From SAR202 cluster bacterium (GTDB lineage Bacteria; Chloroflexota; Dehalococcoidia; UBA6926; VFHL01), in NCBI GenBank assembly GCA_009392005.1, contig VFHL01000013.1, positions 1-58,094 of the forward strand: a stretch of DNA of 58,094 bases, written 5' to 3'. A model generated the notes under the pieces. That model had not been told where the DNA came from, did not search any database, and saw only the letters and a program-made list of their open reading frames with translations. Numbering within the stretch: position 1 is the first letter of the stretch; each line of letters starts with the position of its first letter. The position numbers and the translations under genes are program-made. Positions 44,289 to 51,400 of the stretch are shown here, piece after piece.

Positions 44289-44426
44289 CGACAAACATAC
44301 TGATAGAAACCTGCTATTACTGTCTTATCATACTCATAACAAGAAGTTTCCTACGCGAACACTAGTGGGATCCGAAACGCATTCTCGCTTCCATCTAAAT
44401 ACATTCAATACACGATGCATTGCTGG

Positions 44427-44966
44427 TTAATTCCGAGGCCACCACTTAAACCACACGCGCCCAATAATTTTCTTGCGAGAAACCGGACCGAGAGTCCGAC
44501 TGTCTCGTGAAGAACGACGATTGTCACCCATGAGAAGATATTCTTCTTCACCCAATGTCCAAACTGGATATTCATCTGGATAAACATGCGTCTCACCCCC
44601 CAGGTAATCCTCTTTTATCAATTCACCCGAAACCACAAGGTCCCCGTCTTTCTTAAGTTCAACAATCTCTCTTGGCAGACCGACAACACGCTTCACGTAA
44701 TCACATCCATCTCCCCATGGATCATGTAATACAACAATGTCTCCCCGGGAAAGGTATGGCCGGCGAAAGGACAACCTAGTAGCGACTAGATGCTGCCCTG
44801 ATGATAGCGTTGGTTCCATACTATTCCCCGCAACAACACAATGGGTAAATGGCAACATTTTCAGAAATATTGACCTAAACCTTACATTCCGTATCGCAAG
44901 TACCAAAGCAATGAGGGTAAAACCGCTCACTAGCAAACGAAAGAATACTCGCACATAAAAAAACAT
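44427..44966 (-). CDS. sodX: Signal-peptidase-like protease, probable Ni-SOD maturation protease SodX
   Basis: 179 residues from the ATG at 44966, set by GGAGG 8 nt before it; the frame is open farther upstream without such support. One hydrophobic segment (about 11-25) anchors it. It is an S26 signal-peptidase-like enzyme: Ser49 in GNSMEPTL and Lys92 in DYVKRVVGLP form the Ser-Lys dyad, with GDNRRSSRDSRTLGPV near the end. In many bacteria an S26 protease gene (SodX) lies next to sodN and frees the N-terminal nickel hook. Here it is divergent from sodN, 191 nt away, which supports that role over general signal peptidase. Confidence 0.82.
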   Translation of the reverse strand: MFFYVRVFFRLLVSGFTLIALVLAIRNVRFRSIFLKMLPFTHCVVAGNSMEPTLSSGQHLVATRLSFRRPYLSRGDIVVLHDPWGDGCDYVKRVVGLPREIVELKKDGDLVVSGELIKEDYLGGETHVYPDEYPVWTLGEEEYLLMGDNRRSSRDSRTLGPVSRKKIIGRVWFKWWPRN

Positions 44967-45097
44967 ATCGCGGTCCTCCGACATGAAAATGAAGCGGGTT
45001 AATTGTAAAAAAATATCGCAGGACAAACAATGGGCCAATCCAGTATCAAGACGCAAGGAATCACTTCTGCTCAACAAGCAAACGTATCGAAAATGTA

Positions 45098-45126
45098 TTG
45101 CCGAAAATCCGACCGTTTGTTAGAAT
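45098..45126 (+). promoter_or_regulatory. Promoter of sodN
   Basis: TTGCCG (45098-45103), a 17-nt spacer and TAGAAT (45121-45126) match the sigma-70 consensus well. Transcription would start near 45133, giving a leader of about 25 nt. Confidence 0.7.
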
Positions 45127-45157
45127 TCAGAGCGGACTTTTTTTAGGGAGGGTAGAT

Positions 45158-45643
45158 ATGTTTTTACAAAACAAGGTGCTTCGTGCAATCGAGGTCTTAG
45201 TTCCAGCAACGGTGTCCCATGCTCACTGTGACATCCCTTGTGGCATTTATGATCCGATTACAGCAAAGATAGCAGCTCAAACTGTGCTAAAGATGGCTGT
45301 TCGGTTAGAAGCCGCTGATTTAAGTGGCGGTGTAACTTCCGTAGAACAACCCAATGGCATAGCGAGATTGATAAGAGTCAAGGAAGAACATGCCCAACAC
45401 GTAAAGAATGAGTTAAATATTCTTTGGGCAGACTACTTCAAGCCAGAGCACCTAGAAAAGCACCAAAATCTTCACGAGCTTTTCTGGAATGCAAACAAAC
45501 TCGCTGGCGCGAACAAGCAGGGTGTGAGTTCGGAATCGGCTCAGAAGCTGGTGGATACCGTCGATGAAATCGCTAAGATTTTCTGGGCGACTAAGAACGT
45601 TGACTACGATGACGCGGTCGCCAGTGTTCGCTACGGTGCATAA
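45158..45643 (+). CDS. sodN: Nickel superoxide dismutase precursor
   Basis: 161 residues from the ATG at 45158, with AGGGAGGG just before it; an upstream TTG overlaps the promoter and is rejected. A 22-residue pro-sequence ending VSHA precedes HCDIPCGIYDP, where His23, Cys24 and Cys28 form the nickel hook (His1, Cys2, Cys6 of the mature enzyme). The mature part is 139 residues, longer than the Streptomyces enzyme but helical as expected. It removes superoxide in the cytoplasm. sodX is divergent upstream and a Sec-peroxiredoxin gene follows on the opposite strand. Confidence 0.95.
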   Translation: MFLQNKVLRAIEVLVPATVSHAHCDIPCGIYDPITAKIAAQTVLKMAVRLEAADLSGGVTSVEQPNGIARLIRVKEEHAQHVKNELNILWADYFKPEHLEKHQNLHELFWNANKLAGANKQGVSSESAQKLVDTVDEIAKIFWATKNVDYDDAVASVRYGA

Positions 45644-45664
45644 CAGCTAAGCAAGCATTCGACG

Positions 45665-45705
45665 CGAAAAAAGCGGCAGGCTTTCATTTAGCCTGCCGCT
45701 TTTTG
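45665..45705. terminator. Bidirectional terminator between sodN and the peroxiredoxin gene
   Basis: AGCGGCAGGCT (45672-45682) and AGCCTGCCGCT (45690-45700) pair around a 7-nt loop, flanked by A6 on the left and T5 on the right. It serves the convergent sodN and peroxiredoxin genes. Confidence 0.88.
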
Positions 45706-45734
45706 CATTTTATATGCTGGACTCGAATTTCACT

Positions 45735-46196
45735 TCATTGCCAAGATTGAACGGTTTTCAATGCATCTGCCGGGTGCTCCATCACATCCTCGCGGTCCTC
45801 GATCACTTCTTGTATAACACCCGCCTTATCAATAACAAATGAAACACGCTTATAGGATCCACGATCAGGATTAAAGACACCTAAAGCCTTCGCAGCCTCA
45901 TGATTTGGATATCCCGCACCGATCAAATAGTTCACACCGCAATGCTCCGCAAATGCTCTTTGAGCCGGTCCCATGTCAGGACTTGAAGCGATCACAACGG
46001 TTTCTGCCTTCTCAAATTCATCGATTGCTTGCTGGAACCCAACAAGTTCTCGCTCTCAGCCACCAGTGAATGCGGCGGCATAAAAAGCCACCACCACGTT
46101 TTTCTCTCCTTTGAAACTCTCCAAACTCACCTCATCACGTCCAACACGAAAGCTTACATTTGGCACTGAAGTGCCCACAGCTAAACTTGGTGACAT
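45735..46196 (-). CDS. Probable selenocysteine-containing peroxiredoxin (in-frame TGA)
   Basis: 153 residues from the ATG at 46196 (AGGAG 8 nt upstream) if the in-frame TGA at 46058-46056 is read through. The product begins MSPSLAVGTSVPNVSFRVG and continues NVVVAFYAAAFTGGUEREL, the AhpC/TSA active-site segment. The TGA is codon 47, exactly where peroxiredoxins have the peroxidatic cysteine (T-x-x-C). The frame then continues unbroken with VVIASSPDMGPAQRAF and YKRVSFVIDKAG, including the conserved arginine. The usual Pro of PxxxTxxC is Ala40. An 8-bp stem-loop follows the TGA at SECIS distance. It would reduce H2O2 or organic peroxides. The alternative, a nonsense pseudogene, needs the mutation to hit the one catalytic codon by chance. 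Confidence 0.82.
46028..46058 (-). promoter_or_regulatory. Predicted bacterial SECIS element
   Basis: Counting from the T of the TGA (46058), positions 13-20 (CTTGTTGG) pair with 24-31 (CCAGCAAG) over 8 bp with one G-T pair, leaving the loop GTT at 21-23. In E. coli fdhF the SECIS loop lies at nearly the same distance from UGA and also has G and U. This fits the known bacterial rules: a short stem, and a G early in a small loop 16-37 nt after UGA. Confidence 0.65.
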
Positions 46197-46240
46197 GGTT
46201 CTCGCTCCTATCTCTGCCTACATTAAGCATTACTACTCTA

Positions 46241-46252
46241 GTCACATGTGAC
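46241..46252. promoter_or_regulatory. 12-bp palindrome at the peroxiredoxin transcription start
   Basis: GTCACATGTGAC is a perfect palindrome lying at the predicted +1 of the peroxiredoxin promoter (about 46253). A repressor bound here would block initiation. The regulator is not identified. Confidence 0.45.
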
Positions 46253-46259
46253 ACTTAAG

Positions 46260-46287
46260 AGTCTAGTGCTTCCCTCTTAACTGTCAA
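46260..46287 (-). promoter_or_regulatory. Promoter of the Sec-peroxiredoxin gene
   Basis: On the minus strand a consensus TTGACA (46287-46282), a 16-nt spacer and TAGACT (46265-46260) are followed by a start near 46253 and a leader of about 57 nt. Confidence 0.65.
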
Positions 46288-46300
46288 GAAACTTCTCTTC

Positions 46301-46329
46301 TTAATCATCGAAACCAGAAATGCTACAAT
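46301..46329 (+). promoter_or_regulatory. Promoter of larB
   Basis: TGC-TACAAT (46321-46329), an extended -10, with a weak TTAATC -35 (46301-46306) at 17 nt. Transcription would start near 46336, about 32 nt before the proposed larB start. It shares TGCTACAATCA with the element at 14402. Confidence 0.45.
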
Positions 46330-46367
46330 CACACCATATCCTATGAAGAAAACATAAGGGCAGAACA

Positions 46368-47117
46368 ATCGACACCGAAAAGATCCTAGAATTACTTGAG
46401 AACGTCAGAAATGGCACTATTCAACCCGCTGATGCCGCCACAAAACTGCGCCAACTTCCATATCAAGATCTTGATTTTGCATCATTGGACCACCACCGTG
46501 CACTTCGTACAGGCTTCCCCGAAGTTGTATATGGTGAGGGAAAAACTATTCCTCAGCTAATCACAATCACACAAAACCTCGCATCTCAATCTGACCAAAT
46601 ATTAGTTACTCGTGTGACGCAAGACATCTTCAAAGAAGTCCAACAGGTTATCCCTGATCTCTCTTTCAATGAAGCCGCTCAATCAATGTATATCGATCGA
46701 AATCCAGGAAAGAAAAAAGATGGCGTCACTATTGTTAGCGCCGGAACGGCTGACCTACCCGTTGCCGAAGAAGCAGCGCTCACAGCACAAATGCTTGGAA
46801 ATCACGTTGAACGTTTCATTGATATTGGTGTCGCCGGACTGCACCGTCTCCTCGACAAATTAGAGGCACTCCAAAAAGCGAATGTCGTTGTCGTTGTCGC
46901 AGGAATGGAAGGTGCCCTTCCAAGCGTCGTCGCTGGCCTGATCCCGTCACCTGTCATTGCGATACCCACTAGCGTCGGTTATGGCGCACATTTTGATGGT
47001 TTAGCGCCTCTGCTTTCGATGTTGAATAGCTGCGCTACCGGCGTAGCTGTTGTCAATATCGACAACGGTTTTGGCGGAGGTTTTATGGCCGGAATTATCA
47101 ACCAACAGACCCAGTAG
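46368..47117 (+). CDS. larB: Nickel-pincer cofactor biosynthesis carboxylase LarB, apparent ATC start
   Basis: 249 residues if started at the ATC at 46368. LarB carboxylates nicotinate adenine dinucleotide and hydrolyses it, the first step of nickel-pincer nucleotide synthesis. The PurE-like core shows IVSAGTADLPVAEEA, DIGVAGLHRLL, VVVVAGMEGALPSVVAGL and VGYGAHFDGLAPLLSMLN. The first conventional start in frame is a TTG at 46485, but conserved N-terminal sequence (EKILELLENVRNGTIQPADA and LRQLPYQDLDFASLDHHR) is encoded before it. No ATG, GTG or TTG exists between the stop at 46344 and 46485; only the ATC at 46368 has AAGGG 7 nt upstream. A sequence error that destroyed an ATG is the alternative. 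Confidence 0.85.
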   Translation: MDTEKILELLENVRNGTIQPADAATKLRQLPYQDLDFASLDHHRALRTGFPEVVYGEGKTIPQLITITQNLASQSDQILVTRVTQDIFKEVQQVIPDLSFNEAAQSMYIDRNPGKKKDGVTIVSAGTADLPVAEEAALTAQMLGNHVERFIDIGVAGLHRLLDKLEALQKANVVVVVAGMEGALPSVVAGLIPSPVIAIPTSVGYGAHFDGLAPLLSMLNSCATGVAVVNIDNGFGGGFMAGIINQQTQ

Positions 47118-47131
47118 GGACACAAAAAATA

Positions 47132-47159
47132 AAGCCCCCCTTTTTTACGAGGGGGGCTT
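47132..47159. terminator. Terminator between larB and the HTH gene
   Basis: AAGCCCCCC (47132-47140) and GGGGGGCTT (47151-47159) pair around a 10-nt loop. The T-rich side (TTTATTTTTTG) follows on the minus strand, so it chiefly ends the HTH gene but can also stop larB. Confidence 0.8.
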
Positions 47160-47241
47160 CGCATCTCAGATCCAAGCCAACGCTATAAAAAAATCCCTTA
47201 AGGTCCCTCCGACCTAGAATCTTTTTAGCTGCGTGACAGAG

Positions 47242-47487
47242 TTATCGCGCTGATTTCTGGGTGTATACATCCTCACCTGGTACAACTGCAATCTTTCGCA
47301 GCTCAACTCCAAATTTGAGCATCCAATACCAGAGAGTTGCTTTGCCAATACCAATCTCCCGAACCATTCCTGGCAATCCCATTTCGTTATACAGACGAGG
47401 GAGCAAGGTCTCCAACGGTTCATTATGATACTGCTCTTCGACCTGCCGCATCAGTTTTGTTTTCCGGACTCTTCGGTTTTGTACCAT
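47242..47487 (-). CDS. Small helix-turn-helix protein
   Basis: 81 residues from the ATG at 47487, with AGGAGG 5 nt before it. A basic N-terminus (VQNRRVRKTKLMRQ) is followed by a likely HTH: PRLYNEMGLPGMVREIGIGKATLWYWMLKFG (split about residues 29-60). The layout resembles HTH modules of regulators and some transposon proteins, but there is no catalytic domain. Its own -10 region lies within an inverted repeat, suggesting autoregulation. Function unknown. Confidence 0.7.
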   Translation of the reverse strand: MVQNRRVRKTKLMRQVEEQYHNEPLETLLPRLYNEMGLPGMVREIGIGKATLWYWMLKFGVELRKIAVVPGEDVYTQKSAR

Positions 47488-47504
47488 GAAAGCCTCCTAA
47501 TATG

Positions 47505-47539
47505 TTGACAAGTCTAATCCTAATCTCAACCTTTGTCAA
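47505..47539 (-). promoter_or_regulatory. Promoter of the HTH gene within an inverted repeat
   Basis: On the minus strand TTGACA (47539-47534), a 17-nt spacer and TAGACT (47516-47511). TTGACAA (47505-47511) and TTGTCAA (47533-47539) are inverted repeats enclosing the spacer, one covering the -35 and the other touching the -10. Confidence 0.65.
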
Positions 47540-47559
47540 TACTTATATTAAACAAATAT

Positions 47560-47591
47560 AAAACTAGTTTAAAACCAGTTCAAAACCGTTC
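47560..47591. repeat. Three tandem ~11-bp repeats upstream of the HTH gene
   Basis: AAAACTAGTTT, AAAACCAGTTC and AAAACCGTTC follow each other directly (11, 11 and 10 bp), 21 nt upstream of the -35. They could be binding sites for the HTH protein. The remaining bases to about 47943 show no gene. Confidence 0.6.
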
Positions 47592-47943
47592 TGTTATATG
47601 TATAGAAACCTTTCATAACTACTTCAAGTCAGGCTTAAACGCTATTTCGACTCATAACATGACATGAATTATTGCACCTAGAGTTCACCAGAACTCCGAA
47701 TTTCATTGCCATCACTGCCCTGCCCTCTTTTTATACAGATATGTTTCAATGGAAAGTGATTGTGACAGAGTAAGACTACGATCTCCAAGTCTATGTTGTC
47801 GCAAAATAATGCAACAACGAAAAACAAGGTGAGTGGCATGTAATAACTACAAAGTTCTTATGTATGTTTGTTCATTTATCCTCCGAAGCAACTAATTACG
47901 CTCTCAGAATAGAGCACAATCAACCTTTATTTGGTCAATCATA

Positions 47944-47982
47944 AAAAGGATGGTTATTTGGCACCGAAATAAGCATCCTTTT
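47944..47982. terminator. 39-nt perfect hairpin, terminator-like
   Basis: AAAAGGATG (47944-47952) pairs with CATCCTTTT (47974-47982); after one mismatch TTATTT pairs with AAATAA, leaving the loop GGCACCG. It has A and T runs on either side but no gene ends close by, so its client transcript is unclear. Confidence 0.55.
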
Positions 47983-48031
47983 AAAAGAATGCATGGAAAG
48001 GGAACGAAACGTACCATATGTATTCAGGTTC

Positions 48032-48061
48032 TTGACCCCCTGAGTACAACCGATGTACATT
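48032..48061 (+). promoter_or_regulatory. Promoter of tRNA-Arg
   Basis: TTGACC (48032-48037), an 18-nt spacer and TACATT (48056-48061), with transcription starting near 48068, five bases before the tRNA. Confidence 0.6.
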
Positions 48062-48072
48062 GAATTTCAAAT

Positions 48073-48146
48073 GTCCCTGTAGCTCAGCTGGACAGAGCAG
48101 CGGCCTTCTAAGCCGCGGGTCGTGGGTTCGAATCCCTCCAGGGACG
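48073..48146 (+). tRNA. tRNA-Arg (UCU)
   Basis: The acceptor arms GTCCCTG (48073-48079) and CAGGGAC (48139-48145) pair perfectly, with G as discriminator. The D-arm TAGCTCAGCTGGACAGAGC, the anticodon stem GCGGC/GCCGC with the loop CTTCTAA (anticodon TCT), and the T-arm GTGGGTTCGAATCCC are all normal. CCA is not encoded. It reads AGA and AGG. The 327 nt after it, up to 48473, contain one imperfect hairpin (GAATGCATTTC with GAAATGCGTTT near 48161-48213) and no gene I can support. Confidence 0.96.
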
Positions 48147-48473
48147 CTTTTCATTTTCCCGAATGCATTTCACGAACCAAGATTACGTGCAATGCCTCGA
48201 CGAAATGCGTTTATCGGAAAATCATGACGATAATTCAATCCCGATCGGATTTATGGCTGATTTGGGGGGACAAAGACAGCAAAATCCTGCCAAAGCCCTG
48301 AGATCGTCGAGATTTGCAATGTAGAGCCGTGGAAGACTGTTAGGACACAAAATTCGCAAAACAGAACGTCATTTGGGCTGATTATGAGAGACTAAACCAA
48401 GATTCTTAACGATCTAATCTAACTTTGAAAACCACAAACATACCTCTTCAACTTTTGATGAATGCTCTACGAA

Positions 48474-51400
48474 CTAAATCGGTTTCCGATCTAACCCAAT
48501 CGCAACTCCTACTGTTGCACTGATTAATGCAAGGAGGACAAGAACAGTCACCAGCGGATTCGCAGGTTCTTCGTCTTTGGCATGGTCATCGACAGCATGC
48601 TCACCTGTCACCTCTATTGAACTTGCCAGACCATTCAACGAGATATCATACGTTCCCGGTTTTTCAAATACGAGTTCAAATTTTATGGGTAACGATGCGC
48701 CGCCTTTAACAATAACGACTTTAACTTCTCGCTCTTCACCGTTCACCAAAAGCCTTAATGTTACACTGCCCTCTTCTTGGCCATTATTTTGCAACATTGC
48801 TGCCACAGTGGAAGACTCGCCAACATGGACAGAGGCTGGATCAATCGTAAGATCTGAAACATTGATACTTGCTTTTGTCAGAGCCGCACCGACTGTAAAC
48901 TTACCAATCAAACTCCCTACCGTGACCGTATAATCACCAGGGGTGCTACGCGAAATAGTAAAGCTCACTACCTCACTACTTCCTGCCTCTAGGAAAACAG
49001 ATGTCCTCCCGGTAGGAACATTATTCACAAGAACAATGACATCGAATTTACCCGCCTGATCACCCGAGTTCGTGACACGGACACTCACATTCGTATCAAC
49101 CCCAACTTGAACGAGTGACGGAGTAATCTCTAATTCCGATAGAACGATACTTGCAGGACCAAGGTCACGAGCAACTGTAAATGTCTCGGAGAGATCCCCA
49201 ACCACTACGGTATATTTCCCTTGTTCGCTCTGCTTCAAGAAGAATGTCAGTGTCACCGTTTCATTTGGTGCAAGGGTAACTGATTGTGTGTCAACTGCTG
49301 CTGCATTAACCAAAAGGAGAACGTTCTGGGAGCCTTGCGCATCTCCCTTGTTCGTCAATGTCGCTGTGACTTGGACAACCCCATCGGGCTCAACAACACC
49401 TGGTTCTATTTTAAGATTGGTTGCCACAATATCAGCCGACCGTTCAACAACACTCATTAAGGAGAAAATCGAGAACCCATTCGGAGAAATCGCTTCAAAA
49501 ATCGTTCGCCCGGCGGCATCTTGGCCAACTACTACCGTATCCAGTATCTGGAACGATCCATCGTCTGCAAGACGACCCATCTTAATATTTTCGGATCCAT
49601 ATTGATTCGCCCACTGTTCACTCACACCAACACGGATACGTGCCGTCCCAATGACAGAGCCACTTTCAAGACCTTGCTGTTCAATCTTCAAAGACGCTCC
49701 AATATCGGCGACAGTCGTACCAACTGTTTGTGCGATCTGCTCAAACGCGATCTGAGCCTCTGCTGAAATGGTCTTTTTCGGTGTCACCTTGAAGGACGCA
49801 CCTTTGGGCAGAGCAAGAAGATCCGCGTCAACCGCGAATGTGACTTTCCCTACTAAGGCATCATCACCACTTAAATCCACTTCTTGTGGAGGTGTTTCTA
49901 TGCGAAGATTACTAACGGATGCTCGTGCAGACGTACCTGTACCTTGCACGTCACCAAGGGTCGCCAAAATGTTCAAAACAACCAAACCTGTTGCACTCTT
50001 TACGGGAATAATCAGTTCTCCATCACGTACAACAACACCAGAGTCTTGATCTTCAAAGGAAGTCAATGTACTACCAGCGGCAAGGTTCACAGGAAGATCC
50101 AATATAATCTCTCCACTCGCATCTTCCTCGATAACCACCTCTCCTTCGGAAACTGTTATCACGTTACCGTCGGCATCAACAGCAGTTGTTGTCTCTGGAT
50201 TAATTGTTGTACGGGTTGGCAATTCAACATCAACGAGAGGTGCCTGAACCGTAAACGAACCCGAGTACGCGAGGTCACCTTCGACAATCACATCATACGT
50301 ACCTGGATCATCTCGAGACACAGACAGCAACAAGTTTTCTTGAGCGTTCGGGAACACAGTATCTGCCCATATCGTCAGTTCGCTACCAACACGAACAACG
50401 AGTGAGAAATCTTGCGCGATCTCTCCAAGGTTCTCCACTTGTACATTGATTGTTACATCATCCCCAGGAACGACATTTGTCGGGTTCACACTCGCTGACA
50501 ACACCAAATTGTTTGCTGTCGCAACTGTAAAGGATTGCTGCAGCCCCGAGGTAATGACTTTGCCAGCTACTTCATATCCAACCGTAACAGTGTATAAACC
50601 AGCAATCGCTCGTGACACACTAAACACGACAGGTCTCTCTTCGCCCGCAGAAAGTGTGCCTGTTTCCCTTTGATCTTCTTCACCATTAACCAACAAAACT
50701 AATGCATATGGTCGTTCAGAATCAGAGGAGGGATTCCGTATAACAGCCGTGACTGTGACCGGTTCCCCTGCACCAGAGACACTTGGTTCAACAGTAAAGT
50801 CACTCGCTTGTGTTGGTAACGTTATGACTCCTGTCAATAAACCTGCTGCTGTTTCGGAAACGAAAATCGATGCCTGATCCGAATCCCCTGATGTATTACC
50901 AGATGAATCCACAGCCCGAACCATATAGTAGTATGTGTTGCCAACTGCAACCGTCAGGTCATTAATCGATGTAGCATCTATTGGTTCTGCAATGAGTGCT
51001 GAACCGACGTCGCCGGAGGTCAAACTTCGATACACCAAATAACCCGCAACATCTGACGCGGAGCTAACATCCCAACTAATCGCCACGCCCTCAGCGGTCA
51101 GATTCACCACTACACCGGTTGGTGCGGGAGGAGCAATTGTGTCCATTGGTGTCGCAGAAGCAGGCAACGAATAGCCAGATGCGTTCCCTGCGTAATCAAC
51201 TGCTGTTACTGTGAAATAATATTTTGTGCCATTATCAAGATTGGTGACAGTATAACTCGCAGCGGTCACAATCTCTGTCGTCACTTGATAGTAGGGACCA
51301 CCAGAACTCGCACTTTGATGAACATGGTAGCCCATAACATCGATTTCACTATTATTGTTCCAGTCCAAAGTGACTTCACCGCTGCCAGCAGATGCCTGCA

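Noticed and set aside
45098-45157. A 20-residue N-terminal extension of the Ni-SOD starting at TTG
   Set aside because: It overlaps the predicted promoter, has no ribosome-binding site, and AGGGAGGG stands before the ATG at 45158.
45735-45995. An 86-residue protein starting at an internal GTG as a stand-alone gene
   Set aside because: It lacks the peroxiredoxin active site, while the frame upstream across one TGA completes the domain with promoter and ribosome-binding site.
46485-47117. larB beginning at the TTG at 46485
   Set aside because: This would remove about 39 family-conserved N-terminal residues that are encoded in frame just upstream.
48161-48213. Hairpin after tRNA-Arg as a terminator or small RNA
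   Set aside because: The stem is imperfect with a long loop and no U-tract, so I could not support a separate feature.
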